Assembly (NCBI GenBank): GCA_025266875.1
Contig: JALLLT010000007.1
Location: 248,001 to 312,000 of the forward strand
Origin: Fennellomyces sp. T-0311
Lineage: Eukaryota > Mucoromycota > Mucoromycetes > Mucorales > Lichtheimiaceae
DNA: 64,000 bases
Direction: 5' to 3'
The translations under genes and the position numbers were made by a program. Shown piece after piece: positions 1-11,988 of the stretch. Under the pieces are notes generated by a model. It ran no database searches, was not told where the DNA came from, and saw only the letters and a program-made list of their open reading frames with translations. The stretch's first letter is position 1. Each line of letters begins with the position of its first letter.

Positions 1-830
1 GAGAAGGAAAAAGAGGGAAAAGTGGACTTGATTCTCTTGCTTTATGTCGCTGTCGTGTAACTCTTGCTTTACGCCACTGTCGTGTTACGTCGCAGCTAAA
101 CCCAAACTTTGTCTGACTGCTTTCAGGGTAAGGAACAATGAGCTGTTTTCTGGATTGCCATTCTGGCTGTCGCTCAGCGAATGTGATAAAGTAGAACGAC
201 GGAAGTGAGATCAGTGGAAAAGGTGTCCAGTGTCTGGCTACTATATCGCGGGCGACATAAGCTTGACTTCCACAGTCGAACGCCAATCGTGAGGCATGTT
301 AACGGTGAATGGATGTTACGATGAACCGCAATTATTTTAACTGGAAGCAGTCGCTCGTCTATGTCAGGCTGAAATTAATTGTGCATCCCAATGGTTTCTC
401 ATACCCTCTGTTGCTAATACTGATGGATAGCCCCTTTTTCAACCGCTCCCTCCTCAAACTTTCTTTGGACAAGTGCCAAAGGAATCTTACTTCCGGAGTG
501 ATTTACCCAACAGTACGACTTGGAAAGGGATGTTACATATCGGTCATCTATTTGAACGGTCCTTCATACTAACACCAGGATGTTCTAGCTCCTAGTCTCG
601 TAATGGGGATATGAAGCGCTGTTTATTTAATGACCTTTAGATACACGCGAGCCAAAGCCAACCCAGTTGGTCAAATACTGGTGTCCTTGTGGTTTAAGCA
701 CTTTGAACAAGTGACGAGACCAAAGAAAATGCGCTGTTGCTTAGGTCTAACAAAAAGTGCAGACCAAGTCCTGTACCTTACTTTCACTCGTACAAGCATG
801 AAAGAGCGTAATAAATAAGTTTACCGGCAA
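1..830. repeat. Upstream flank of a fifth HET gene outside the window
   Basis: Bases 1-34 are the reverse complement of the 5' leader of the HET gene at 48925 (about 48790-48826). Bases 120-310 match the leader flank at 17690-17850, and 300-830 match 39450-39970 in inverted orientation. By this alignment a minus-strand HET gene should start roughly 100 bp left of base 1. A decayed HET coding fragment sits at about 725-815 on the plus strand. No intact gene was found here. Confidence 0.7.
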
Positions 831-2530
831 TCATCGAAGAAGGATTTGTTGGTCACGTGTGTTGGATCAGATTTAAGTCCTCAGAACAGCCTGAAACGAT
901 CACGACCTTGAGATCCTATATAACCTTCTTGGACAGATGTTTATGGGAAGCATACAGCGGTTACAGTCAGTGACATTAAATTGTGCCAGAATCTGCTTAT
1001 ACGGTTGATGACACCATGCGATTGTATTTAAAGTGCAGATGCTACAGCATCCGTGTCAGCGAATGCAGCGACGTTCAATACCCCTTTTTTACGATAAAAA
1101 TTGAGGATGGAGAGCGGATGAAAACTCCTATAAAACGGTGATCTTCATAAATGACTTTGAAGAGAACGAAAGAGTGATGTTTGGTTGGAGTCACTGGTAT
1201 ATTTTTCAAGCAACACGTAGGATATCCCATTGTTATGTACTGGAAGCCGGGGAGCAGCACACGAAATCTCCCACCTACTCTATCATTACTTGCAAACAAA
1301 GAATGTTCCCCGTTATATTTGTCGTGTATTTACGGAATAGTGTACAAAGGTGGACACTTTATCTCGGCGCTTGGGAATGCTAACTGCAGCGGGAAGAAGA
1401 CAGTACTGCTCTCAGATATAGTTGCGCCAATCCCAGCCATATACGCTAAGAATACGTAGCAACATTTTATAAAGTATACCTCCGAATATAAGATGTGTTC
1501 AAACGAGCACTTTAAGTATAAGCAATTCCAATATTTTGCCGTGAACAAGTCTCTCCATCTACCTGAACTTAGGGGTAAAACTAATATCACCATGATAACA
1601 GTGCTTCCGCTTTCTGTCAACCAGCAAGAAATCAAAGAGCCTTCGTATACATATAGGCTATGTAATAAGCTTTATCCAAAAGCCAAATATTAAAGGTGTC
1701 CCGTGTTATGAGCTCTTCGAAGCGCTAGAGTGACGGGTACATCTCCATTTCCTTTGTAGCCAGTGGAATCGTTTAGTTGCATACATATTACATTTCCTTG
1801 GATGACAATTCTTTCAGCCAAGCATCACTTGTAAAGGTATTAGAAATGTGAACAACAAAGTAGGCTCATGCAATCAATTCATCAGAACCTTTATCAGAAT
1901 GTGCTGCTTATACACATTTTGCAGACGGGTGTTATTATATAGACATAAAAATTATGGGCAACTATTATTCTAACACCACATACTAATCCATGAAGTTACT
2001 ACTCGTTGGAGTCTTTACACTAATCCGTCCTGGTATTTTGGTTGTATGTGTGTGTGTATGCGGTGCGCTGACTCCCGATGTTCGCCGGTCAGAAAGTAAC
2101 TGGCGCGGTCTTCAGACTGTCCAAGGGGGGGGGGGTTAAATAGAATGCGCCTTTTTCCAAGGTCGCCCGTAGGATCGACTGTTTCTACTTACATTATGAG
2201 CCACTTATCCCTGCACCTCATCACAGAGTGGACCATACGAGCCCTATAGAGATATAAACCAATGAAGGGATCAGCTGTATCTCTCCGAATGTACGAACCC
2301 TTTCGAGTTGGTACGCTTCCCCGGTCATTGGTCTTACCGGCGGACAGTTGCGATAAACCCAAGAGGCTTGGAAATCCATACCAAAATGCATACCCAGGAC
2401 TGGGGTTACAGAAAGAAGGTTTGATTTATCCAGGCTCCCATGTGTGAATCACCATGAGATGGAAGTTACTCTCCACTCGTACCGTTGCATTGCCACGAGC
2501 TGTGCTATCGTTCGTTTGATGACCTGAGAG
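830..2530. other. Region without a supportable gene
   Basis: Only short overlapping open frames occur on both strands, the longest about 100 codons at 1330-1635, with no recognisable domain and no convincing splice pattern. A run of 11 G lies near 2126. The stretch is probably repeat-derived and decayed like its left neighbour. A short real gene cannot be excluded around 1014-1700. Confidence 0.5.
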
Positions 2531-2790
2531 ATCGCACCAAAAGAACCGGATTTCAGCAAACTATGTACAGATATTAAGCACAAAGCATATTCCAAGGAGC
2601 TTTTGTATTACTATCATCTTTTGTACACAATACTGTATATCCTTTGTACTTCACTGCTTGATACGCAAAGCACATTGTATTAAATCTCACATTGCTTGCA
2701 CAAAAACTCTATTAAAGCTATGTTGGCTTCACGTATTCATAAAACACGGGGAGCGTGTTGATAACACAAGAATTGTGCTTCTAGTACACG
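2530..2790. repeat. Inverted copy of the 3' flank of HET gene D
   Basis: This piece reads as the diverged reverse complement of about 50570-50800, just downstream of the HET gene ending at 50508. Shared marks are the stretch near 2742-2757 matching 50597-50612 and the region around 2560-2660. No HET coding sequence adjoins it, so it is a detached relic. Confidence 0.6.
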
Positions 2791-3104
2791 TGGTATGTAA
2801 CAATATTATATCTACGCAAACTTTGGAATGCCAGCATTGCCATTCCCATATATTGGACTGTGAATAAAACAGGTTTGACAACATTGCGTCTCTGAAAATG
2901 GTAATGAGACCCTTCCTATCAACCGTAGATCTTGCTGCCAACTAGTACTAGTTTTTGTGGTCCTATACAAAGACCGCCTACTATCTAGACTATATTTTTT
3001 TGCCTTAAGCTTCTCAACAGTCGGTCGCAAGTCAACAACTTGAACGCGGAATCACAATAAACTCAGCATTTCCTAAAACACGGCATAAGAAAAAGGCTCT
3101 TGAC

Positions 3105-3861
3105 ATGGAATCACACACCCTTGAACTGTATCCCGATCGTGGACCTGTCCATGTCGCCCTGTTTCGCAATGTCACGAATGCAACGGAATTGAGACAACGT
3201 TTAATAGCTCAGGACACGACATTAACCTGTGCACTTGTTGAAGCGACAGTGGTAACTAAGCTGCCATTACCAGGGAAAAAAAAGAGAACCTAAACATGGT
3301 GTAGGTCATGAACGTTTTCCATATCCTTCTTGCTGCAAATCGTGCTGTACACGATGAACATTATAATCAAATCAAGAGCCATAATGTTCATTCGGAAATT
3401 GTTGTCGATCTATCGCATACTCCCAACGTACTGTAGTATTTTTTTTAAAAAAAAGAACTCTGTTTGTTGTTAACTAAAGGCTTTTATATAGATCGCACAA
3501 TCTTTCCGGAGGTTCGGTTTGACTGATAAAACCAAGGATCTCGTGGTGGTTAAAGTAGGAGGCGATGCTACCGAGGTAGAAGATGGATTTCAAAGGGGGA
3601 GAAACAGCTACTGAATAGGAAAGTGCAGGTCGAAAAAGAGTTCCGTCAAAATGTACAAGGTGACCTAACTCCCCTGAGTCAACTGGAAGAACTGAGGGAT
3701 CTCAAGACAATTAAAAAGGTAATGCCTCTGTGTAAAAAGTAAAAGGAGATGGCGTACTGATAGGATGGCCTTTTTAGTATTATCAACTAGGCAATGAGGA
3801 GAATCCTGATACAATCATGCAGTTGATCGCGAGTGCCATGGCTCTGAAGGGCCTTTTATAA
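3105..3861 (+). CDS. CGI121: EKC/KEOPS complex subunit Cgi121
   Basis: Cgi121 is the small KEOPS (EKC) subunit that binds Bud32 and supports t6A37 modification of tRNAs and telomere maintenance. Five exons join in phase 0: 3105-3251, 3305-3427, 3492-3575, 3629-3718 and 3778-3861, giving 175 residues, the usual family length. Visible family hallmarks are VHVALFRNVTNATELRQRL near the N-terminus, ILLAANRAVHDEHYNQIKS, then NVHSEIVVDLS, FRRFGLTDKTKDLVVVKV, and a C-terminus ending in a YYQL block followed by ALKG. The ATG at 3105 starts directly at the family's first strand. All four introns are 53-64 bp. The next gene is convergent, with its stop at 4194. The gene looks intact, and the identification rests on the whole-protein pattern. 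Confidence 0.93.
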
Positions 3862-4193
3862 ACTTAATAAAATAAGCCACATGAACGATCCAATGACGGT
3901 GACATTCTTTTTCCTGAAGCGATTCGATAGGGTGGCATTGGTTTAAGGAGATAGCTAGGCTTGAATACGGGCATTCCGTGTTTCTGGGAACTCACTAATA
4001 CGCATACACACCAAGGAGACACACCAACATTTGCATGAATCTGTTCCTCCAGGGAGTCATAGATATTAAAAAAAGATGATGCAAAGAAAAGAAAAGGGGG
4101 AAAGCTAATAATGGGAACATCAGGGAGTCTCTTTTTTTTGGTACTAAACAGAACAGGCAGAATGATGCCTGGGGAACGGCTTTTTCAGTTATT
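3862..4193. other. Intergenic region between convergent genes
   Basis: A 332 bp space lies between the stop codons of CGI121 (plus) and the phosphotransferase gene (minus). It contains A-rich and T-rich runs near 4070-4140, suited to 3' ends. No gene was seen. Confidence 0.6.
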
Positions 4194-5757
4194 CTAGAGC
4201 TTGCTTGAAGTCACCAGATCTCCTTCATCAACAATCTGCAGACCCAGGGCCGCGACAGGCTTAAACATTGCTGCATATGTCTTAGCTTCTGCCGAGGACG
4301 CCTGCTTACGTGCGACACGGGCTGCAATACCTTGCGTGATGACGGCAAGCTAGCATTTTTTTTAAAGATCAGATGATGCACGCAAAATGATGACATTTGT
4401 TGCACTTACTCTGAAAAAGGAAAAGGCAACTGCAAACAACCATCGATCAATGGGATATGGTCTACCAACAGCGGAGCAGTAAGTTGGCATAAGTTCATCC
4501 GCACTGGGAACAGGCAAAGGTTCGGTAGAGTTTTTGAAACCCTTCATGATGGTGCCAGAGTTGACAGGAATATAGAATGGTTGAAGCAAGTTGGACAGAT
4601 CGGACAGAGGGTGGCCAATGGTCGACAATTCCCAATCGAGAATACCAATCACACGAGGCTCAGTTGGATGGTATACCTATCATGTATCAAAAGTCAATCA
4701 CCAATATACCATTAATGCTGCGAAAGGGCGTTACCAAGTTGTCAATCTAATGAAAATGTCATCCATTAACTCCGTATTCAACTTGGTTTAAATAAAATCC
4801 ATTACCTTATAGTCGCCGTGAACAATGGTTGCCTGATCAGCCACTTGGTTCTTTTTGAACCATGCAAATAATTCATCCAATCGAGGAATAGGACCAACAG
4901 CCTGCTTGGTTTCTTCATCAACGGCTGCAGCCTGAGCGGCCGAGACCTTGGCAAGGGAACGGATTTGACGGTCATAGAAACCAGATGACTTGCCGTAATC
5001 ACCCAAACCAATTCCCTTGAAATCAACACGATGCAGCTTGGCAAGTGTTTCCATGGCAGAGAGCCAACTATAACAGCAAATTAGTATGCTGCCATGGATG
5101 TACGATCCCTTCCTCCCCAGACATACCACTTTCGACGCTCCTCGTAGGGGATGGATGGCATGCGTACATCTTCGAAAATTCTGCCTTTAAGGAACTCCAT
5201 GACCTATGATGTTTTCTTTGTTACGCCATGTGTCTGCCACAGAGAATATAAATACGTTACATAAAATGGGGTGCCAATTACTGATTTGTCGTTACACAAG
5301 GTATAGACCTTGGGAACTGGCACGTCTGTTGATTCACCAAGAGCCTTAATGATGCGGTACTCACGCTCAACGGCATGGGCAGTGGACGACAACAGGGTTC
5401 CCGGTGGCTTCTTGCGGAGGACATATTGTTGCTTGCTGCATACATTCAGTTTCTTCGTTTTTGACATTTTTTTTTTGTCAATGAACAAACTTACTTTCCA
5501 TCCTTCAACAAGTAAGTGGGATTCGATTGACCATGCTTAAATTGTTTGATTTCCAAAGGGGCGACGAAACCTGCGACGTTGGCCACAAGGTATGCCTCGA
5601 GTACTTTTTCATTAAGCTCGTGACTATTCCCGCGCAATACAAAGTTTAGTTATATCGTTAAAGGGAGAAAAAAGGGCATCGATATGCTCGCATGTGAATG
5701 CCCGTTAACATACCCAGCTCGTACTCCAGAAGTAGCTTGACCGCTCTGTCCTGCCAT
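4194..5757 (-). CDS. APH-family phosphotransferase, ACAD10/11 N-terminal type
   Basis: This is an aminoglycoside-phosphotransferase/choline-kinase-fold protein of the kind fused to acyl-CoA dehydrogenase in animal ACAD10/11 but free-standing in many fungi. Relatives phosphorylate 4-hydroxy fatty acyl substrates; that role is inferred here. Eight exons: 5757-5714, 5623-5495, 5435-5261, 5203-5127, 5067-4806, 4746-4735, 4676-4410 and 4349-4194, 373 residues. Visible marks are the N-terminal glycine-loop equivalent around [21 protein letters not shown], the Brenner motif HGDYKIDN (H225, D227, N232) and the DFG-equivalent ILDWE with D247. Exon 6 is a 12-nt micro-exon encoding IDNL inside the catalytic loop. 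Without it the motif would be broken, which supports the model. No dehydrogenase domain follows. Confidence 0.9.
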
Positions 5758-7005
5758 TTTTTTTTGGATCAATTAGAAAAGAAAGACGTATTCCAAAGTT
5801 ATTAATGCGAGTTTAAAAAAAGGTTCGCCTGGAGTTCGAATTTCATAAAAAGGCTGACATAAAATAATCATGTCGGACACACAAAGATTCTGGAGACACT
5901 GACCATCGTTTCCGTTACCATGAAAATCATAAGTGCTTCGCAAAAACTTTGTCCCCCTCCCCCACCCCTTGCCAATGCGTACCATGCTTTCGGAACGTTT
6001 CTTTTTCATCGGAAGGCGAGCAACATGGCTACTAATGCAACCACCTGCTAGATTTCTCTTGCACATTCGATCTCTGCCCCCCTCTCTCTCTAGAGAGAGA
6101 AAGCACCCATTCAATTCCCCTGGTACCTTTTTCTTTTTCTCGCAAGATAGGACTTATGCCAACTTCAGGGAACAATTAAGAAGGTACGCTGTTTCTTTTT
6201 GTGAAAATACGAGTTGCCCATTTGCTGGCAATTCCCCTCAAGTATGTTCTCCTTCGTCTCCTCGCTTATGAACGGGCATTATGCCATCGTTATCTTCTGT
6301 TCTCCTACATAAAATAGTTCATTTTGCACATAGCTAAAAAAAAAAAAACTTGCTAATTCATCTGTATCAAAAACATAGATTTAGGAGAGCATCAGTGATA
6401 AAGAAACTGTCGGACTTGTATCACACCATCGGACGTGTGCCAGCGGTATAACAAATCAATTTTTATGCGAATAATCTCGAAGATCCATTATAAAAGAGTC
6501 AATTTCCCCTTTTAAGATGTAATGCAGAAGGGCGACAAAACCTTCTTGCTCCAGATTTTTTAGCAAACATTTTTGCCCATAAAAGTTGTTCTCCTTACTA
6601 CGATATTTTTTTAAGATGATTGCCTCACACTCTCCGCCTCTTCCAATTAGCATGGAGGCGAGTGTACCCCTCTTTTTCTTTTTTCCACAGCATTGCATAC
6701 AAACTGGTGTTACATACGAATGCAGCCATTGCTACTCCTCCCTCCTATCGCCCTCTCCTCCCTTTTCATCCACCGATGTTTTTTTTTCTTGCTGCTTCAT
6801 TAGATGAGGGATAGTAGACGACTGATCGGCTGCTATTCTCTGATTACGATCTACATAGCGACCCAGTTCATTTATAGAACTTGTCAAGTTTAACAGGATC
6901 TGCTTCTCTCTCTCTCTCTTTTTTTTTCCCCCAACCACTTTTTCTTTCCACTTCTTTAATATTATTCCTTTTAATCGATCGTAATCGACACTTTATAATT
7001 TACAA
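5758..7005. other. 1.25 kb divergent intergenic region
   Basis: This shared upstream space lies between the minus-strand phosphotransferase gene and the plus-strand seven-helix gene. It holds long pyrimidine tracts, poly-A/T runs (around 6336, 6776, 6905) and a small palindrome of alternating CT/AG near 6083-6102. Open frames are short and low-complexity. No gene is supported. Confidence 0.6.
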
Positions 7006-9080
7006 ATGACTCATCTTAGCGACTTTAGTTTTTTACGTAAGAAAGTCGAGATAATTATTCTTGCACGAAATGAATACGTATTAAGGAAAAAAAACATTTA
7101 GAACGAGCTGTTTCTCTCGCGTACCTTTATATTTGGTACCTTTACCGTGTTTATACACTGGATGGATTCAATTGTTTGCGTCCATCACGTTTCCGACAGG
7201 GTGAACTGAAAAGTGTAGTTACTTTGCTAATATTGGTCATGGTACCGTCTCAGCTTTATTACGGTAGGTTCATATACAGACAATTGAATGCATATTCATA
7301 TGTAAATTTGGCAGATATTACTACATGCAAGATAAAGTATGAAGAAGGCTTTGCCACTATCTTTGGTCATGTTTTTACCAAACCTGAACAAATGTGGACT
7401 GAAGCTGATCAAGCACTCGTTATTCCTACTGGTAAGAACAAAGTTGGCCACCCACCACATAAAAAAAAATTATATCTATTCTTTCACCACCCCTTTCCCC
7501 TCCTTCACATACAAACACACATACACACATTAACCGCTTCAACCTCACTCTCTCGTTATATTTCCTTCCCCCCTTTTTTCTCACAGAACCTTTCCCCCCT
7601 ACGGTCCCTATTTTTTTCTTGATGATGTATAATTAGCTAAAGTAATAATTTGGGATTTATAGAGTACAGTCTTTGCATCGGTTTCTCTCTTCAAACGTAT
7701 GTGTTACGAACAACTTTGTTTTTTGAAAGGCAACAATACTAAAGTTATCCAATTTATAGGGGCACGCTTCTTTTACTGCAATGTTTCTGGAATTACTTGG
7801 CCAATTCAGTTGCCAAGGCAAGTTTCATGAGCAGTAAGGAGTTTTTGTTCTATATTGGCTGGTAATATATCTCTTTTATTTTTCAAAGTTGGTATGAGCT
7901 TTAACTGTGCATTATAGGACCATAGTCAGCATGATCAGTTTCCCTGTTCTTCAATATAACTTTTCACGTGATGTTTATGATCCAACGTACAAAGAAATCA
8001 TGCCAGAATTGGTTTATGGTTGTGGTATGTGATTATTTGCCTGTATCCTTTTTGATAGATGATTAACATGACGCACATAGAATTGCTTATCGTTGCCATT
8101 CTTGGTGTGATTTCACACTTCCGTTTCCGAAAGCTTCTCAACAATTCTCGCGATTCGAACAATGCACGATCAATCACCCATAAGATCCGTTATTTCCAGG
8201 TACCGGTTCGACTTGATTACTCTAGAATCTGATTATTCATGACCGTTTACAAAAATAGGAATTAAATTTGATTCTTTCGGTTGTCTTGTTTATCGATTCA
8301 ATGTCGTTCATCATTCTCAGTGCTGATGGTCTTACGGGACACAAGACTCTCAACGCACACAAGTTTTCGGCCGACTTTTTGATTTGCAACAGTAAGCTAC
8401 TTCCGAGAATGGGAAGCAAGATTTTAATCTAACAAACCTATACAGTCAATGTAACGTCAGTGATTGTATGGTTTATCGTTGTCTTGATTTTCCATCCCAA
8501 ACCTGCGAATCAAACGACTGTACCCAACTTGCCGGCACCTACGCAAGACTTTTTATCTACTGGGAAACAATACGACGCGTATGCCGGATCTCCTATTTTG
8601 ATGCCCCAAGGATCACAGGCATCGAGCGAATTCATGCACTACACGAAATCCGGTTCAGTAATTGTTCCCATGGCAAATCAGCCTAGTTATACCAGTGGTA
8701 CAACATTTCAACTCAATCCACTCGCCACAATTCCAGCTCAAAATAACATGACGATGCATTCGACAACACCTTCAACAGCCACACTCGTTTCAACTCCGTT
8801 ACCCAAGCGATCGCCAGATGAGAAAACAGCATCATCCCCTCCTCAAAACAACATGATGCCTTCGTTGAACGAATCCAATATCACTGCTGTGAATCATGAA
8901 ACAAACGGGGATTGGGAATCCGTTGTGGATTGGTCGATTCAACATGATTCTTCGGTCAGACAGTCCAATAATTATTTGCAGTCGACAAATGTTCGCCGTC
9001 AAAAGTCGGATGATTCCATGTGGTTGCATCAATCGCCTCGTGGCGGTACCAACAACAACAACAACGTGAGATCCCCTTGA
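7006..9080 (+). CDS. Putative seven-transmembrane receptor-like protein
   Basis: I do not recognise the family. Eight exons splice in frame: 7006-7036, 7102-7263, 7315-7431, 7730-7817, 7918-8024, 8081-8199, 8259-8391 and 8446-9080, 463 residues. Seven hydrophobic segments follow a very short N-terminus: around residues 14-30, 49-66, 105-125, 133-145, 170-186, 209-228 and 255-272. A tail of about 190 residues rich in Ser, Thr, Asn, Gln and Pro ends in a short Asn run. The topology suits a fungal GPCR-like or RGS-N-like sensor, but no RGS box or other signalling domain is visible. The intron after 7817 has a GC donor. The start at 7006 was chosen because the open frame upstream of 7102 has a stop at 7071 and splicing from 7036 restores a Met. 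Function unknown. Confidence 0.7.
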
Positions 9081-9772
9081 ACCATTTTCTTTATCAATTC
9101 GTAGTGCTTCCTTTACGTGCCTTTTTTTCCCTTTTACTCCCCGAACCGTCCCGACTCCAATCCGTTTCTTTTAATATAATTATTCATCTTATCCGTAATA
9201 TCGAACCGTGGCTTCTTTATTTGTGTAATAGTGTGTTATGTACTAGGAGATTCCCTGCTTCAAACAAAGTGTTCTAATATCACCGACGTTCCTAGGAAGA
9301 CTTCATGTTTGGTATTGCTTGCTGATACAACTGGCATTAATATACACGGCATTGCGTGGGTGATTTGATTATGCGTCTGCATTCACCGTATCGCTGCGTC
9401 TTTTGGCGGCTGCCTTTGGAGCGGCATTCATTGTAACGCGTTGCCAGGATAATGAAATGGAATCCATGGCAACAGATACAGATGTTGAATCCCCAGCAAC
9501 GAATAGGTGATGGATATGGATCACGGATTGCTGCGATAGACGAGCACCAAGAAAGAGCTCGCACACGTGACGGATGAAACGGGTGCAGAAATTGCAATTG
9601 GGAAATCGGATGCCGAAATAGTTATATCGAAAAGGAGTCACACTTGGCCGCACACACCTTTCCCTGTTCTGCTCTGGTTGTGGTGTGCGTCTTTGTGGAT
9701 ACCTTTTTTTTTTTCTTTTGCTGCTTGCCCCTTCCTATCCACGCAGCAAGGCGCTACAAAGTTAACACAGCA
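9081..9772. promoter_or_regulatory. Intergenic region upstream of the Spp1-like gene
   Basis: The 690 bp between two plus-strand genes contains pyrimidine-rich stretches (9118-9140, 9700-9740) expected of a fungal promoter. Minus-strand open frames at 9337-9653 have no protein character. No element could be named. Confidence 0.4.
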
Positions 9773-11850
9773 ATGTCTCAGAGCCCTTTGGAAAAAGCGC
9801 CAACTCTATCCGGAGGACAGCATACGAATACACATTTACCTAGTGCGCGATCGTCGTTTAGCTCTTTTAGTCATGGCGACAGCAACGGGAGGAGTCTCAG
9901 TGCACTCAACATTGGGTCGATTCTGAATCCAGTGTCCAGCTATGAAAGTCAAGATCGAATGGATGACTATGGCAGGTCAGAGCCCTCGTTGTTGTTCCAT
10001 TCGGCGCGATCGGTGGCAGGAACACAGTACACGAATGGCGTTGGTGACTACGCGAGTGGCGCAAACGAGAGTGAGAAACGCACAAATGATGAGTCGACGA
10101 CGTTGAAATGGCAGCCTGTGGAAACCCCGCAGGACCATGGTAGCACCGAGCATTATCTGTATCCATATCGACCCGACTTGCCAATGCTGGCCAGCTCACT
10201 CGAGTTCATCAACGAAACACCCCCGCCCTACGATACCCTTCCACGCCCCAGTTCCGCCCCAATGTATACCTCCTCGCAGTCTAGCAATGGCTTCTACTAC
10301 TACTACCATTACCCCACGCCGGAATCCCCGAACATCCACTCGTCCACGCCCTTTTTCCATGACGACTCTCGCAAGCGTAGTCTGCCGCTGGACCACGCAA
10401 CCCAGCCCAAACGGGTGCGCCAGAACAGCGACGTTGTCCTTGCCTCATTCCCGCCGCCTCTCATGTACCATCACCCCCCGCAGAACCAGTTCTACCCGCC
10501 GCCCTCGTACGTACAGCCTCCACCGCCGCCGCCCCCGCCCAAAGAGAAGAAGAAGTCCAAGGCAAAGCCGGTCGATGGAAAGCCGGCAAAGAAGGGTCGA
10601 CCTCTCAAAAACCCGCCGGTATTAGACGCAGGATCGTCGATACCTCAAGTATGAAAAAATATGTTACACAGCGCGTCTGACAGCGTCTCGATTTGGACAT
10701 CAACTGACGATCAATTCATTAGGAATCATCTGCCACACCCGACTTGTCGTCGTCGGCAGCCACGGATGACGCTCAGGTACCCGAATAGTCCGTGTTTTTG
10801 CTCAAAGAGGTCGCTCACCCTACCGCATATTAGCCCAAAAAACCAAAGAAGCGCGGCCGGCCGCCCAAATCCGATGCAGAAAAAAAGACAAAGCCGCCGA
10901 CGGAAAAGAAGAAAACAGTTAAAAAAGGAACCAAAACAGCTGCGTCTAAAAAAGAAGACCCCGTCCTGTATTGCACCTGTCAAAAGCCGCTCGAGAGCCC
11001 GATGTACATGCTCTCCTGCGACCACTGCGGCCGATGGTTCCACGGCGTCTGCGTGCACATCACCCGGAGCGAGGGCGATTTCCTTGATCTCTACTACTGC
11101 GCAGAATGCTCCAATGCCACCGGGAAGCAGTCAACGCTGCGGCCACCCTGCGCCAACCCGGCATGCGACAATCCGGCGAGACTGTGCACCAAAGGCAAGG
11201 AGCGCTCCAAGTACTGCTCAGATGCATGCGGCATCCAGGTTGCTCGCGAGCGACTGGATCGAGCCCAACGAGCGTACTTGGCAGACAACCCAAAGCCGCA
11301 GACGATGGAGCAGACAATGAAGGCAATGTTGCAGTCGCAGCAACAGGGCAAGAGCCAGCTCAACATTGATTCGAACGCATGGGACATGCATCGGCTGGCG
11401 TTGATGAAGACCGAGCGGATCAAAGCGCGGGGGATTGTCAAGTTTGTGGACATCCAGGCGCAATTCCTGACGTGTGTCAAGGAGTCGCTGGATCAAGCCA
11501 ACAACGAGCCCAAAATATGCGGATACGACTCGCGACTGGCATGGCAAAGCAGCGTGTGGCACGCCATCAAAAGCATCTCGCGGGACGGGACTGACATAAA
11601 GGTGGAGTTTGTCAACAATGTCGATGGCGCGGATCAATTCACGGTGTGCACCAAGACAGGCAAATGTCCCAAGCATGATCAGTGGCACATATTGCGCGAG
11701 GCCGAGCTGAGCAGTGAGCGCAAGACGCAGATCAATCTGCTGACCATGCTGGACCGCAAGCGAAAACAACTCAAGTCGAGAATCCATCAACGGCTGCAGC
11801 AGCCCGAGGGATGGACATTCCTGGAAAATGGTACCATCTGTCACGACTGA
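9773..11850 (+). CDS. SPP1: COMPASS (Set1C) PHD-finger subunit Spp1/CFP1
   Basis: This is the PHD-finger subunit that reads H3K4me and tethers the Set1 histone H3K4 methyltransferase complex. Three exons: 9773-10648, 10723-10776 and 10834-11850, 648 residues. The long N-terminus is Ser/Pro/Tyr-rich and disordered, with two AT-hook-like patches (KKGRPLK near 280, KKRGRPPK near 315). The PHD zinc ligands are C357, C359, C372, C375, H380, C383, C399 and C402. A CFP1-C type Cys motif (CANPACDN, then SKYCSDACG) and a C-terminal helical region follow. The order PHD then CFP1_C identifies the Spp1/CFP1 group; no CXXC finger is present, as in other fungi. The protein is longer than yeast Spp1 because of the N-terminus. 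The frame is open to 9644, but ATG 9773 is the first good start. Confidence 0.9.
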
Positions 11851-11988
11851 TCTGTATAATACATACACACACACACATGCACGCACGCACGCAACATATA
11901 TGTTATATAGCAAACACGTACACATTATATAAACAACCCTTTTGCATATTATTAGTTATATTTTTATTAGCGCAAATAAGGAAAGTAA

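Noticed and set aside
1075..1693. Small genes suggested by several 65-100 codon frames
   Set aside because: Frames on both strands overlap, starts do not line up with splice sites and no family is recognisable.
2126..2136. Poly-G run as a structural element
   Set aside because: A single 11-base run without further G tracts; it more likely reflects slippage than a G-quadruplex.
9644..9772. N-terminal extension of the Spp1-like protein
   Set aside because: The frame is open but reads as hydrophobic low-complexity sequence over a pyrimidine tract; ATG 9773 is a better start and the extension has no family support.
10137..10625. Long plus-strand frame rich in Arg/Pro/Thr
   Set aside because: Out-of-frame shadow of the Spp1-like coding region caused by its biased composition.
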